From Saccoglossus kowalevskii (Eukaryota; Hemichordata; Enteropneusta; Harrimaniidae), in the NCBI RefSeq assembly GCF_000003605.2, contig NW_003145113.1:1-37752 (forward strand): a stretch of 37,752 bases of DNA, in the 5' to 3' direction. A program made the translations under genes and the position numbers. Below the pieces are notes generated by a model, which was given only the letters and a program-made list of their open reading frames with translations, ran no database searches and was not told the DNA's origin. Positions 10,907 to 22,851 of the stretch are shown here, piece by piece (positions within the stretch are counted from its first letter, which is position 1; each line of letters begins with the position of its first letter).

Positions 10907-12752
10907 GTGTACAGTTTGGGCTACTGTCCGGTTATCTAGTAGTCAAAGTAGTGTACAATTTGGGCTACAGTCCCGTTATCTACTATTCAACATTTGTGTA
11001 CAATTCGGGCTACAATCCCGTTATCTCGTAGTCAAAGTAGTGTACAGTTCGAGCTACAGTCTCGTTATCTACTAGTCAAAGCAGTGTACAGTTCGGGCTA
11101 CAGTCCCGTTATCTACTCGTCAAAGTAGTGTACAGTTCGGCCTATAGTCCCGTTATCTACTAGTCAAAGTAGTGTACAGTTCGGGCTACAGTCCCGTTAT
11201 CTACTAGTCAAAGTAGTGTACAGTTCGGGCTACAGTACCGTTATCTACTAGTCAAAGTAGTGTACAGTTTGGGCTATAGTCCCGTTATCTACTAGTCAAC
11301 ATTAGTGTGCAGTTCGGGCTACAGTCCCGTTATCTACTCGTCAAAGTAGTGTACAGTTCGGGCTATAGTCCCGTTATCTACTAGTCAAAGTAGTCTACAG
11401 TTCGGGCTACATTCCCGTTATCTACAAGTCAAAGTAATGTACAGTTCGGGCTACAGTCCTGTTATCTACTAGTCAAAGTAGTGTACAGTTCGGTTTATAG
11501 TCCCGTTATCTACTATTCAAAGTAGGGTACAGTTCGGGCTACAGTCCCGTTGTCTACTAGTCAAAGTAGTGTACAGTTCGGGCTACAGTCCCGTTATATA
11601 CTCGTCAAAGTAGTGTACAGTTCGTGCTATAGTCCCGTTATCTACTAGTCAAAGTAGTGTACAGTTCGGGCTACAGTCCCGTTATCTACTAGTCAAAGTA
11701 GTGTACAGTTCGGTCTATAGTCCCGTTATCTACTAGTCAAAGTAGTGTACAGTTCGGGCTACAGTCCCGTTATCTACTATTCAAAGTAATGTACAGTTCG
11801 GGCTACAGTTCCGTTATCTACTCGTCAAAGTAGTGTACAGTTCGGGCTAGAGTCCCGTTATCTAGTAGTCAAAATTGCGTACAGTTCGGGCTACAGTCCC
11901 GTTATCTACTATTCAAAGTAGGGTGCAGTTCGGGCTACAGTCCCTTTATCTGCTCGTCAAAGTAGTGTACAGTTCGGGCTACAGTCCCGTTTCTACTGTT
12001 CAAAGTAGTGTACAGTTCGGGCTACAGTCCCGTTATCTACTATTCAAAGTAATGTACAGTTCGGGCTACAGTTCCGTTATCTACTCGTCAAAGTAGTGTA
12101 CAGTTCGGGCTAGAGTCCCGTTATCTAGTAGTCAAAATTGCGTACAGTTCGGGCTACAGTCCCGTTATCTACTATTCAAAGTAGGGTAGAGTTCGGGCTA
12201 CAGTCCCGTTATCTACTCGTCAAAGTAGTGTACAGTTCGGGCTACAGTCCCGTTTCTACTATTCAAAGTAGTGTACAGTTCGGGCTACAGTCCCGTTATC
12301 TACTAGTCAAAGTAGTGTACTGTTCGGTCTATAGTCCCGTTATCTACTATTCAAAGTAGTGTACAGTTCGGGCTACAGTCCCGTTTCTACTATTCAAAGT
12401 AGTGTACAGTTCGGACTACAGTCCCGTTATCTACTAGTTAAAGTAGTGTACAGTTCGGTCTATAGTCCCGTTATCTACTAGTCAAAGTAGTGTACAGTTC
12501 GGTCTATAGTCCCGTTATCTACTATTCAAAGTAGTGTACAGTTCGGGCTACAGTCCCGTTTCTACTATTCAAAGTAGTGTACAGTTCGGGCTACAGTCCC
12601 GTTATCTACTAGTCAAAGTAGTGTACAGTTCGGTCTATAGTCCCGTTATCTACTAGTCAAAGTAGTGTAGAGTTAGGGCTACAGTCCCGTTATCTACTAT
12701 TCAAAGTATTGTACAGTATAGGCTACCGTCCCGTTATCAACTAGTCAAAGTA

Positions 12753-13021
12753 GTGTGCAGTTCGGGCTACAGTCCCTTTATCGACGAGCCAACAGTAGTG
12801 TACAGTTCGAGAAACAGTCCCTTTATCGACTAGTCAATAGTAGTGTGCAGTTCGCGCTACAGTCCCGTTATCTACTAGTCAATAGTAGTGTGCAGTTCGG
12901 GCTAGAGTCCCGTTATCTACTAGTCAATAGTAGTGTGCAGTTCGGGAAACAGTCCCTTTACCGACTTGTCAATAGTAGTGTGCAGTTCGGGCTAGAGTCC
13001 CGTTATCTACTAGTTAAAGTA
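12753..13021 (+). repeat. 45-bp monomer block, type I
   Basis: Copy of the block at 10,638, exactly 2,115 bp downstream, with the same private variants. Confidence 0.92.
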
Positions 13022-13160
13022 GTGTACAGTTTGGGCTACTGTCCGGTTATCTAGTAGTCAAAGTAGTGTACAATTTGGGCTACAGTCCCGTTATCTACTA
13101 TTCAACATTTGTGTACAATTCGGGCTACAATCCCGTTATCTCGTAGTCAAAGTAGTGTAC

Positions 13161-14658
13161 AGTTCGGGCTACAGTCCCGTTATCTACTAGTCAAAGCAGT
13201 GTACAGTTCGGGCTACAGTCCCGTTATCTACTCGTCAAAGTAGTGTACAGTTCGGCCTATAGTCCCGTTATCTACTAGTCAAAGTAGTGTACAGTTCGGG
13301 CTACAGTCCCGTTATCTACTAGTCAAAGTAGTGTACAGTTCGGGCTACAGTACCGTTATCTACTAGTCAAAGTAGTGTACAGTTTGGGCTATAGTCCCGT
13401 TATCTACTAGTCAACATTAGTGTGCAGTTCGGGCTACAGTCCCGTTATCTACTCGTCAAAGTAGTGTACAGTTCGGGCTATAGTCCCGTTATCTACTAGT
13501 CAAAGTAGTCTACAGTTCGGGCTACAGTCCCGTTATCTACAAGTCAAAGTAATGTACAGTTCGGGCTACAGTCCTGTTATCTACTAGTCAAAGTAGTGTA
13601 CAGTTCGGTTTATAGTCCCGTTGTCTACTAGTCAAAGTAGTGTACAGTTCGGGCAACAGTCCCGTTGTCTACTAGTCAAAGTAGTGTACAGTTCGGGCTA
13701 CAGTCCAGTTATCTACTAGTCAAAGTAGTGTACGGTTTGTGCTATAGTCCCTTTATCTACTATTCAAAGTAGTGTACAGTTCGGGCTACAGTCCCGTTAT
13801 CTACTATTCAAAGTAATGTACAGTTCGGGCTACAGTTCCGTTATCTACTCGTCAAAGTAGTGTACAGTTCGGGCTAGAGTCCCGTTATCTAGTAGTCAAA
13901 ATTGCCTACAGTTCGGGCTACAGTCCCGTTATCTACTAGTCAAAGCAGTGTACAGTTCGGGCTACAGTCCCGTTATCTACTCGTCAAAGTAGTGTACAGT
14001 TCGGCCTATAGTCCCGTTCTCTACTAGTCAAAGTAGTGTGCAGTTCGGGCTACAGTCCCGTTATCTACTAGTCAAAGTAGTGTACAGTTCGGGCTACAGT
14101 CCCGTTATCTACTAGTCAAAGTAGTGTACAGTTTGGGCTATAGTCCCGTTATCTACTAGTCAACATTAGTGTGCAGTTCGGGCTACAGTCCCGTTATCTA
14201 CTCGTCAAAGTAGTGTACAGTTCGGGCTATAGTCCCGTTATCTACTAGTCAAAGTAGTCTACAGTTCGGGCTACAGTCCCGTTATCTACAAGTCAAAGTA
14301 ATGTACAGTTCGGGCTACAGTCCTGTTATCTACTAGTCAAAGTAGTGTACAGTTCGGTCTATAGTCCCGTTGTCTACTAGTCAAAGTAGTGTACAGTTCG
14401 GGCAACAGTCCCGTTGTCTACTAGTCAAAGTAGTGTACAGTTCGGGCTACAGTCCAGTTATCTACTAGTCAAAGTAGTGTACGGTTTGTGCTATAGTCCC
14501 TTTATCTACTATTCAAAGTAGTGTACAGTTCGGGCTACAGTCCCGTTATCTACTATTCAAAGTAATGTACAGTTCGGGCTACAGTTCCGTTATCTACTAG
14601 TCAAAGTAGTGTACAGTTCGGGCTAGAGTCCCGTTATCTAGTAGCCAAAATTGCCTAC
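13161..14658 (+). repeat. 749-bp tandem duplication (two copies, about 99% identical)
   Basis: Copy 1 (13,161-13,909) and copy 2 (13,910-14,658) align at a constant offset of 749 bp (17 monomers plus 1). Shared rare variants in order are AAAGCAGTG, CGGCCTATAG, CAACATTAGTGTGCAG, GTAGTCTACAG, TCCTGTTATC, GGGCAACAG, TCCAGTTATC, ACGGTTTGTG and ATTGCCTACAG. By eye I count six substitutions and no indels between copies. This is a recent event. Confidence 0.9.
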
Positions 14659-15091
14659 AGTTCGGGCTACAGTCCCGTTATCTACTATTCAAAGTAGGGT
14701 ACAGTTCGGGCTACAGTCCCGTTATCTACTCGTCAAAGTAGTGTACAGTTCGGGCTACAGTCCCGTTTCTACTATTCAAAGTAGTGTACAGTTCGGGCTA
14801 CAGTCCCGTTATCTACTAGTCAAAGTAGTGTACAGTTCGGGCTATAGTCCCGTTATCTGCGAGTCAAAGTAGTCTACAATTCGGGCTACAGTCCCGTTAT
14901 CTGCAAGTCAAAGTAGTGTACAGTTCGGGCTACAGTCCCGTTATCTACTAGTCAAAGTAGTGTACAGTTCGGTCTATAGTCCCGTTATCTACTAGTCAAA
15001 GTAGTGTACAGTTAGGGCTATAGTCCCGTTATCTACTATTCAAAGTATTGTACAGTATAGGCTACCGTCCCGTTATCTACTAGTCAAAGTA

Positions 15092-15270
15092 GTGTGCAGT
15101 TCGGGCTACAGTCCCTTTATCGACTAGCCAACAGTAGTGTACAGTTCGAGAAACAGTCCCTTTATCGACTAGTCAATAGTAGTGTGCAGTTCGCGCTACA
15201 GTCCCGTTATCTACTAGTCAATAGTAGTGTGCAGTTCGGGCTAGAGTCCCGTTATCTACTAGTTAAAGTA
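15092..15270 (+). repeat. 45-bp monomer block, type I, two units shorter
   Basis: Begins like the other type I blocks (GTGTGCAG at 15,092, then GAGAAACAG, GCGCTACAG and GGGCTAGAG), but goes straight to the GTTAAAG exit unit. It lacks 90 bp, that is one GGGAAACAG and GGGCTAGAG pair. The loss of exactly two units keeps the phase. Confidence 0.9.
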
Positions 15271-15468
15271 GTGTACAGTTTGGGCTACTGTCCGGTTATC
15301 TAGTAGTCAAAGTAGTGTACAATTTGGGCTACAGTCCCGTTATCTACTATTCAACATTTGTGTACAATTCGGGCTACAGTCCCGTTATCTCGTAGTCAAA
15401 GTAGTGTACAATTCGGGCTACAGTCCCTTTATCTACTATTTAAAGTGGTGTACAGTTCGGGCTACAGT

Positions 15469-15530
15469 TTTATTCTGTGGAACTGCAGACTACAACTTGG
15501 CAAGATTTGCCGCCATTACAAACTCAAAGG
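15469..15530. other. Non-satellite insert, short copy
   Basis: Between GCTACAGT (satellite, ends 15,468) and TCAACTAGTCAAC (satellite) lie about 62 bp with no similarity to the 44-bp unit, starting TTTATTCTGTGG and ending AAACTCAAAGG. It matches the first 62 bp of the insert at 17,250 with two substitutions. The left junction is identical in both copies, so it entered once and was copied with the array. The origin (mobile-element fragment or old flanking DNA) cannot be told from the sequence. Confidence 0.88.
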
Positions 15531-16249
15531 TCAACTAGTCAACATTAGTGTACAGTTTGTGCTACAGTCCGGTTATCTACTAATCAAAGTAGTGTACAGT
15601 TTGTGCTACAGTCCCGTTATCTACTAGTCAAAGTATTGTACAGTTCGGGTTACAGTCCCGTTATCTACTATTCAAAGTAGTGTACAGTTCGGGCTACAGT
15701 CCCGTTATCTACTATTCAAAGTATTGTACAGTTCGGGCTACAATCCCGTTATCTACTATTCAAAGTAGTGTACAGTTCGGGCTACAGTCCCGTTATCTAC
15801 TCTTCAAAGTATGTACAGTTCGTGCTACAGTCCCGTTATCTTCTTTTCAAAGTAGTGTACAGTTCGGGCTACAGTCCCGTTATCTACTATTCAAAGTATT
15901 GTACAGTATAGGCTACCGTCCCGTTATCTACTAGTCAACATTAGTGTACAGTTCGGGCTACTGTCTCGTTATCTACTAGTCAAAGTAGTGTACAGTTCGG
16001 GCTATAGTCCCGTTATCTACGAGTCAAAGTAGTCTACAATTCGGGCTACAGTCCCGTTATCTACAAGTCAAAGTAGTGTACAGTTCGGGCTACAGTCCCG
16101 TTATCTACTAGTCAAAGTAGTGTACAGTTCGGTCTATAGTCCCGTTATCTACTAGTCAAGTAGTGTACAGTTAGGGCTACAGTCCCGTTATCTACTATTC
16201 AAAGTATTGTACAGTATAGGCTACCTCCCGTTATCTACTAGTCAAAGTA

Positions 16250-16518
16250 GTGTGCAGTTCGGGCTACAGTCCCTTTATCGACTAGCCAACAGTAGTGTAC
16301 AGTTCGAGAAACAGTCCCTTTATCGACTAGTCAATAGTAGTGTGCAGTTCGCGCTACAGTCCCGTTATCTACTAGTTAATAGTAGTGTGCAGTTCGGGCT
16401 AGAGTCCCGTTATCTACTAGTCAATAGTAGTGTGCAGTTCGGGAAACAGTCCCTTTATCGACTAGTCAATAGTAGTGTGCAGTTCGGGCTAGAGTCCCGT
16501 TATCTACTAGTTAAAGTA
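16250..16518 (+). repeat. 45-bp monomer block, type I
   Basis: Full six-unit type I order. It is preceded by a TATAGG unit shortened to CTACCTCCCG. Distance from the previous block is only about 1.16 kb, the one short interval in the series. Confidence 0.9.
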
Positions 16519-17249
16519 GTGTACAGTTTGGGCTGCTGTCCGGTTATCTAGTAGTCAAAGTAGTGTACAATTTGGGCTACAGTCCCGTTATCTACTATTC
16601 AACATTTGTGTACAATTCGGGCTACAGTCCCGTTATCTCGTAGTCAAAGTAGTGTACAGTTCGGGCTACAGTTCCTTTATCTACTATTTTAAAGTAATGT
16701 ACTGTTCGGGCTACAGTCCCGTTATCTACTATTCAAAGTAGTGTACAGTTCGGGGCTACAGTTCCCGTTATCTACAATTCGAAGTAGTGTACAGTTCGTG
16801 CTACAGTCCCGTTATCTACTATTTAAAGTAGTGTACAGTTCGGGCTACAGTCCCGTTATCTACTATTCGAAGTATTGTACAGTTCGTGCTACAGTCCCTT
16901 TATCTACTATTTAAAGTAGTGTACAGTTCGGGCTACAGTCCCGTTATCTACTATTCAAAGTAGTGTACAGTTCGGGCTACAGTCCCGTTATCTACTATAC
17001 AAAGTAGTGTACAATTCGGGCTACAGTCCCGTTATCTACTAATCAAAGTAGTGTACAGTTTGTGCTACAGTCCCGTTATCTACTAGTCAACATTTGTGTA
17101 CAGTTCGGGCTACAGTTCCGTTATCTACTCGTCAAAGTAGTGTACAGTTCGGGCTGCAGTTCCGTTATCCACTTGTCAACATTTGTGTACAGTTCGGACT
17201 ATAGTCCCGTTATCTACTAGTCAAAGTAGTGTACAGTTCGTGCTACAGT

Positions 17250-17374
17250 TTTATTCTGTGGAACTGCAGACTACAAATTGGCAAGCTTTGCCGCCATTAC
17301 AAACTCAAAGGTGGTCATGTGACCACTAACAAAAGAACATCTAGCGTACTAAATATAGATACGAAGTTATCACA
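17250..17374. other. Non-satellite insert, long copy
   Basis: About 125 bp without satellite similarity between GCTACAGT (ends 17,249) and GTTATCTACTAG (from 17,375). The first 62 bp match the short insert at 15,469. The remaining 63 bp are unique in the window and contain a 7-bp inverted repeat. Satellite sequence near both inserts (TACTAATCAAAG with TTTGTGCTACAG, near 15,570 and 17,035) is also shared. No coding motif is recognised; the open frame through it merely joins satellite frames. Confidence 0.88.
17311..17326. repeat. Inverted repeat within the long insert
   Basis: GTGGTCA, spacer TG, TGACCAC: seven perfectly paired bases on each side. It lies just after the point where the short insert copy ends, so the short copy may have lost everything from this dyad onward. 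Confidence 0.85.
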
Positions 17375-17707
17375 GTTATCTACTAGTCAACATTTGTGTA
17401 CAGTTCGGGCTACAGTCCCGTTATCTACTATTCAAAGTAGTATACAGTTCGGGCTACAGTCCCGTTATCTACTATTCAAAGTAGTGTACAGTTCGTGCTA
17501 CAGTCCCTTTATCTACTATTCAAAGCAGTGTACAGTTCGGGCTACAGTCCCGTTATCTACTATTCAAAGTAGTGTACAGTTCGGGCTACAGTCCCGTTAT
17601 CTACTATTCAAAGTAGTGTACAGTTCGGGCTACAGTCCCGTTATCTACTATTCAAAGTAGTGTACAGTTCGGGCTACAGTCCCGTTATCTACTAGTCAGT
17701 TGTAGTT

Positions 17708-17723
17708 TACAGCTCGAGCTGTA
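17708..17723. repeat. Perfect 16-bp palindrome in variant monomer
   Basis: TACAGCTCGAGCTGTA followed by GTAACG. It is the only perfect copy between 4.3 kb and 32 kb. Confidence 0.95.
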
Positions 17724-18011
17724 GTAACGTTATCTACTAGTCAAAGTAGTGTACAGTTCGGACTACAGTCCCGTTATCTTCTCGTCAAAGTAGTGTACAG
17801 TTCGGGCTACAGTCCCGTTATCTACTATTCAAAGTAGTGTACAGTTCGGGCTACAGTCCCGCTATCTACTATTCAAAGTAGTTTACAGTTCGGGCTACAG
17901 TCCCGTTATCTACTCTTCAAAGTAGTGTACAGTTCGGGATATAGTCCCGTATCTACTAGTTAAGTAGTGTACAGTTCGGGCTACAGTCCCGTTATCTACT
18001 AGCCAACAGTA

Positions 18012-18235
18012 GTGTACAGTTCGAGAAACAGTCCCTTTATCGACTAGTCAATAGTAGTGTGCAGTTCGCGCTACAGTCCCGTTATCTACTAGTCAATAGT
18101 AGTGTGCAGTTCGCGCTACAGTCCCGTTATCTACTAGTCAATAGCAGTGTGCAGTTCGGGCTAGAGTCCCTTTATCGACTAGTCAATAGTAGTGTGCAGT
18201 TCGGGCTAGAGTCCCTTTATCTACTATTTAAAGTG
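18012..18235 (+). repeat. 45-bp monomer block, hybrid
   Basis: Starts at 18,012, 18,057, 18,102, 18,147 and 18,192. The entry carries GAGAAACAG (type I feature), but two GCGCTACAG units follow in succession and the block leaves through CTATTTAAAG instead of the usual GTTAAAG. It also lacks the TTTGGGCTACTG unit normally found after type I blocks. Confidence 0.85.
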
Positions 18236-20067
18236 GTGTACAGTTCGGGCTACAGTCCCGTTATCTGCTATTCAAAGTAGTGTACAGTTCGGGCTACAGT
18301 CCCGTTATCTACTATTCGAAGTAGTGTACAGCTCGGGCTACAGTACCGTTATCTACTATTCAAAGTAGTGTACACATCGGGCTACAGTCCCGTTATCTAC
18401 TATTCAAAGTAGTGTACAGTTCGGGCTACAGTCCCGTTATCTACTATTCAAAGTATTGTACAGTTCGGGCTACAGTCCCGTTATCTACTATTCAAAGTAG
18501 CGTACAGTTCGGGCTACAGTCCCGTTATCTACTATTCAAAGTAGCGTACAGTTCGGGCTACAGTCCCGTTATCTACTATTCAAAGTAGTGTACAGTTCGG
18601 GCTACAGTCCCGTTATCTACTATTCAAAGTAGTGTACAGTTCGGGCTACAGTCCCGTTATCTACTCTTCAAAGTATGTACAGTTCGGGCTACAGTCCCGT
18701 TATCTACTTTTCAAAGTAGTGTACAGTTCGGGCTACAGTCCCGTTATCTACTATTCAAAGTAGTGTACAATTTGGGCTACAGTCCCGTTATCTACTATTC
18801 AACATTTGTGTACAATTCGGGCTACAGTCCCGTTATCTCGTAGTCAAAGTAGTGTACAGTTCGGGCTACAGTCCCTTTATCTACTATTTAAAGTAGTGTA
18901 CAGTTCGGGCTACACTCCCATTATCTACTATTCAAAGTAGTGTACAGTTCGGGCTACAGTCCCGTTATCTACTATTCGAAGTAGTGTACAGTTCGTGCTA
19001 CAGTCCCTTTATCTACTATTTAAAGTAGTGTACAGTTCGGGCTACAGTCCCGTTATCTACTATTCAAAGTAGTGTACAGATCGGGCTACATTCCCGTTAT
19101 CTACTATTCAAAGTAGTGTACAGTTCGGGCTACAGTCCTGTTATCTACTATTCAAAGTATTGTACAGTTCGGGCTACAGTCCCGTTATCTACTATTCAAA
19201 GTAGTTTACAGTTCGGGCTACAGTCCCGTTATCTACTATTCAAAGTAGTGTACAGTTCGGGCTAGAGTCCCGTTATTTACTCGTCAAAGTAGGGTACAGT
19301 TCGGGCTACAGTCCCGTTATCTACTCGTCAAAGTAGTGTACAGTTCGGGCTACAGTCCCGTTTCTACTATTCAAAGTAGTGTACAGTTCGGGCTACAGTC
19401 CCGTTATCTACTAGTCAAAGTAGTGTACAGTTCGGGCTATAGTCCCGTTATCTACGAGTCAAAGTAGTCTACAATTCGGGCTACAGTCCCGTTATCTACA
19501 AGTCAAAGTAGTCTACAATTCGGGCTACAGTCCCGTTATCTACAAGTCAAAGTAGTGTACAGTTAGGGCTACAGTCCCGTTATCTACTATTCAAAGTAGT
19601 GTACAGTTCGGGCTACAGTCCCGTTATCTACTATTCAAAGTAGCGTACAGTTCGGGCTACAGTCCCGTTATCTACTATTCAAAGTAGTGTACAGTTCGGG
19701 CTACAGTCCCGTTATCTACTCTTCAAAGTATGTACAGTTCGGGCTACAGTCCCGTTATCTACTTTTCAAAGTAGTGTACAGTTCGGGCTACAGTCCCGTT
19801 ATCTACTATTCAAAGTATTGTACAGTATAGGCTACCGTCCCGTTATCTACTAGTCAACCTTAGTGTACAGTTCGGGCTACAGTCTCGTTATCTACTCTTC
19901 AAAGTAGTGTACAGTTAGGGCTACAGTCCCGTTATCTACTATTCAAAGTAGTGTACAGTTCGGGCTACAGTCCCGTTGTCTACTAGTCAAAGTAGTGTAC
20001 AGTTCGGGCTACAGTCCCGTTATCTACTCGTCAAAGTAGTGTACAGTTCGGGCTACAGTCCCGTTAT

Positions 20068-20640
20068 CTAGTAGTCAAAATTGCGTACAGTTCGGGCTAC
20101 AGTCCCGTTATCTACTATTCAAAGTAGGGTACAGTTCGGGCTACAGTCCCGTTATCTACTCGTCAAAGTAGTGTACAGTTCGGGCTACAGTCCCGTTTCT
20201 ACTATTCAAAGTAGTGTACAGTTCGGGCTACAGTCCCGTTATCTACTAGTCAAAGTAGTGTACAGTTCGGGCTACAGTCTCGTTATCTACTATTCAAAGT
20301 AATGTACAGTTCGGGCTACAGTTCCGTTATCTACTCGTCAAAGTAGTGTACAGTTCGGGCTAGAGTCCCGTTATCTAGTAGTCAAAATTGCGTACAGTTC
20401 GGGCTACAGTCCCGTTATCTACTATTCAAAGTAGGGTACAGTTCGGGCTACAGTCCCGTTATCTACTCGTCAAAGTAGTGTACAGTTCGGGCTACAGTCC
20501 CGTTTCTACTAATCAAAGTAGTGTACAGTTCGGGCTACAGTCCCGTTATCTACTAGTCAAAGTAGTGTACAGTTCGGGCTACAATCCCGTTATCTACTAT
20601 TCAAAGTAGTGTACAGTTCGGGCTACAGTCCCGTTATCTA
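20068..20640 (+). repeat. 307-bp tandem duplication
   Basis: Two consecutive copies of CTAGTAGTCAAAATTGCG, followed by AGTAGGGTACAG, TACTCGTC and CGTTTCTACTA, lie 307 bp apart (seven monomers minus one base, the base lost in CGTTTC). The same signature recurs at 22,186 and 22,450, there 264 bp (six monomers) apart. Confidence 0.82.
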
Positions 20641-20652
20641 CTATTCAAAGTA

Positions 20653-20785
20653 TGTACAGTTCGGGCTAGAGTCCCGTTATCTACTAGTCAATAGTAGTGT
20701 GCAGTTCGGGAAACAGTCCCTTTATGGACTAGTCAATAGTAGTGTGCAGTTCGGGCTAGAGTCCCGTTATCTACTAGTTAAAGTA
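20653..20785 (+). repeat. 45-bp monomer block, type I, left-truncated
   Basis: Only the last three units remain. A 43-bp monomer with CAAAGTATGTACAG joins directly to the GGGCTAGAG unit, so the usual entry and GAGAAACAG and GCGCTACAG units are missing. The variant TTATGGACTAG is shared with the block at 22,852. Confidence 0.85.
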
Positions 20786-22851
20786 GTGTACAGTTTGGGC
20801 TACTGTCCGGTTATCTAGTAGTCAAAGTAGTGTACAATTTGGGCTACAGTCCCGTTATCTACTATTCAACATTTGTGTACAATTCGGGCTACAGTCCCGT
20901 TATCTCGTAGTCAAAGTAGTGTACAGTTCGGGCTAGAGTCCCTTTATCTACTATTTAAAGTAGTGTACAGTTCGGGCTACAATCCCGTTATCTACTATTC
21001 AAAGTAGTGTACAGTTCGGGCTACAGTCCCGTTATCTACTATTCGAAGTAGTGTACAGTTCGTGCTACAGTCCCTTTATCTACTATTAAAGTAGTGTACA
21101 GTTCGGGCTACAGTCCCGTTATCTACTATTCAAAGTAGTGTACAGTTCGGGCTACAGTCCCGTTATCTACTATTCAAAGTAGTGTACAGTTCGGGCTACA
21201 GTCCTGTTATCTACTATTCAAAGTATTGTACAGTTCGGGCTACAGTCCCGTTATCTACTATTCAAAGTAGTTTACAGTTCGGGCTACAGTCCCGTTAACT
21301 ACTATTCAAAGTAGTGTACAGTTCGGGCTACAGTCCCGTTTCTACTATTCAAAGTAGTGTACAGTTCGGGCTACAGTCCCGTTATCTACTAGTCAAAGTA
21401 GTGTACAGTTCGGGCTATAGTCCCGTTATCTACGAGTCAAAGTAGTCTACAATTCGGGCTACAGTCCCGTTATCTACAAGTCAAAGTAGTCTACAATTCG
21501 GGCTACAGTCCCGTTATCTACAAGTCAAAGTAGTGTACAGTTAGGGCTACAGTCCCGTTATCTACTATTCAAAGTATTGTACAGTATAGGCTACCGTCCC
21601 GTTATCTACTCGTCAAAGTAGTGTACAGTTCGGGCTACAGTCCCGTTATCTACTATTCAAAGTATTGTACAGTTCGGGCTACAGTCCCGTTATCTACTAT
21701 TCAAAGTAGCGTACAGTTCGGGCTACAGTCCCGTTATCTACTATTCAAAGTAGTGTACAGTTCGGGCTACAGTCCCGTTATCTACTATTCAAAGTAGTGT
21801 ACAGTTCGGGCTACAGTCCCGTTATCTACTCTTCAAAGTATGTACAGTTCGGGCTACAGTCCCGTTATCTACTTTTCAAAGTAGTGTACAGTTCGGGCTA
21901 CAGTCCCGTTATCTACTATTCAAAGTATTGTACAGTATAGGCTACCGTCCCGTTATCTACTAGTCAACATTAGTGTACAGTTCGGGCTACAGTCTCGTTA
22001 TCTACTCTTCAAAGTAGTGTACAGTTAGGGCTACAGTCCCGGTATCTACTATTCAAAGTAGTGTACAGTTCGGGCTACAGTCCCGTTGTCTACTAATCAA
22101 AGTAGTGTACAGTTCGGGCTACAGTCCCGTTATATACTCGTCAAAGTAGTGTACAGCTCGGGCTAGAGTCCCGTTATCTAGTAGTCAAAATTGCGTACAG
22201 TTCGGGCTACAGTCCCGTTATCTACTATTCAAAGTAGGGTACAGTTCGGGCTACAGTCCCGTTATCTACTCGTCAAAGTAGTGTACAGTTCGGGCTACAG
22301 TCCCGTTATCTACTCTTCAAAGTAGTGTACAGTTAGGGCTACAGTCCCGTTATCTACTAGTCAAAGTAGTGTACAGTTCGGGCTACAGTCCCGTTATCTA
22401 CTCGTCAAAGTAGTGTACAGTTCGGGCTAGAGTCCCGTTATCTAGTAGTCAAAATTGCGTACAGTTCGGGCTACAGTCCCGTTATCTACTATTCAAAGTA
22501 GGGTACAGTTCGGGCTACAGTCCCGTTATCTACTCGTCAAAGTAGTGTACAGTTCGGGCTACAGTCCCGTTTCTACTATTCAAAGTAGTGTACAGTTCGG
22601 GCTACAGTCCCGTTATCTACTAGTCAAAGTAGTGTACAGTTCGGGCTATAGTCCCGTTATCTACGAGTCAAAGTAGTCTACAATTCGGGCTACAGTCCCG
22701 TTATCTACAAGTCAAAGTAGTCTACAATTCGGGCTACAGTCCCGTTATCTACAAGTCAAAGTAGTGTGCAGTTAGGGCTACAGTCCCGTTATCTACTATT
22801 CAAAGTATTGTACAGTATAGGCTACCGTCCCGTTATCTACTAGTCAAAGTA

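Larger units (their letters stand above)
9690..13620 (+). repeat. Tandem segmental duplication, two copies of about 2.1 kb
   Basis: The left copy (about 9,690-11,505) and right copy (about 11,760-13,620) share the CAAAATTGCG unit, AGGGTGCAG, TTATCTGCTCG, GACGAGCCAACAG and TTTACCGACTTGTC in the same order. The offset is 2,071 bp at first and becomes 2,115 after a single extra 44-bp monomer in the right copy (near 12,170). GACGAG and ACCGACTTG occur in the blocks at 10,638 and 12,753 only, which marks these as direct sisters. Confidence 0.88.
18640..22150 (+). repeat. Duplicated segments around the CTCTTCAAAGTATG marker
   Basis: CTTCAAAGTATG units occur at 18,666, 19,721 and 21,831, spaced 1,055 and 2,110 bp (exactly twice 1,055). 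Around the latter two, 19,560-20,060 and 21,640-22,150 share CTTTTCAAAG, a TATAGG unit, CAACCTTAG or CAACATTAG, TCTCGTTATC and ACAGTTAGGG in order. Confidence 0.8.

Noticed and set aside
15469-17374. Named transposon end in the non-satellite inserts
   Set aside because: Only a 7-bp dyad is visible. There are no terminal inverted repeats bracketing the insert, no clear target-site duplication and no coding remnant.
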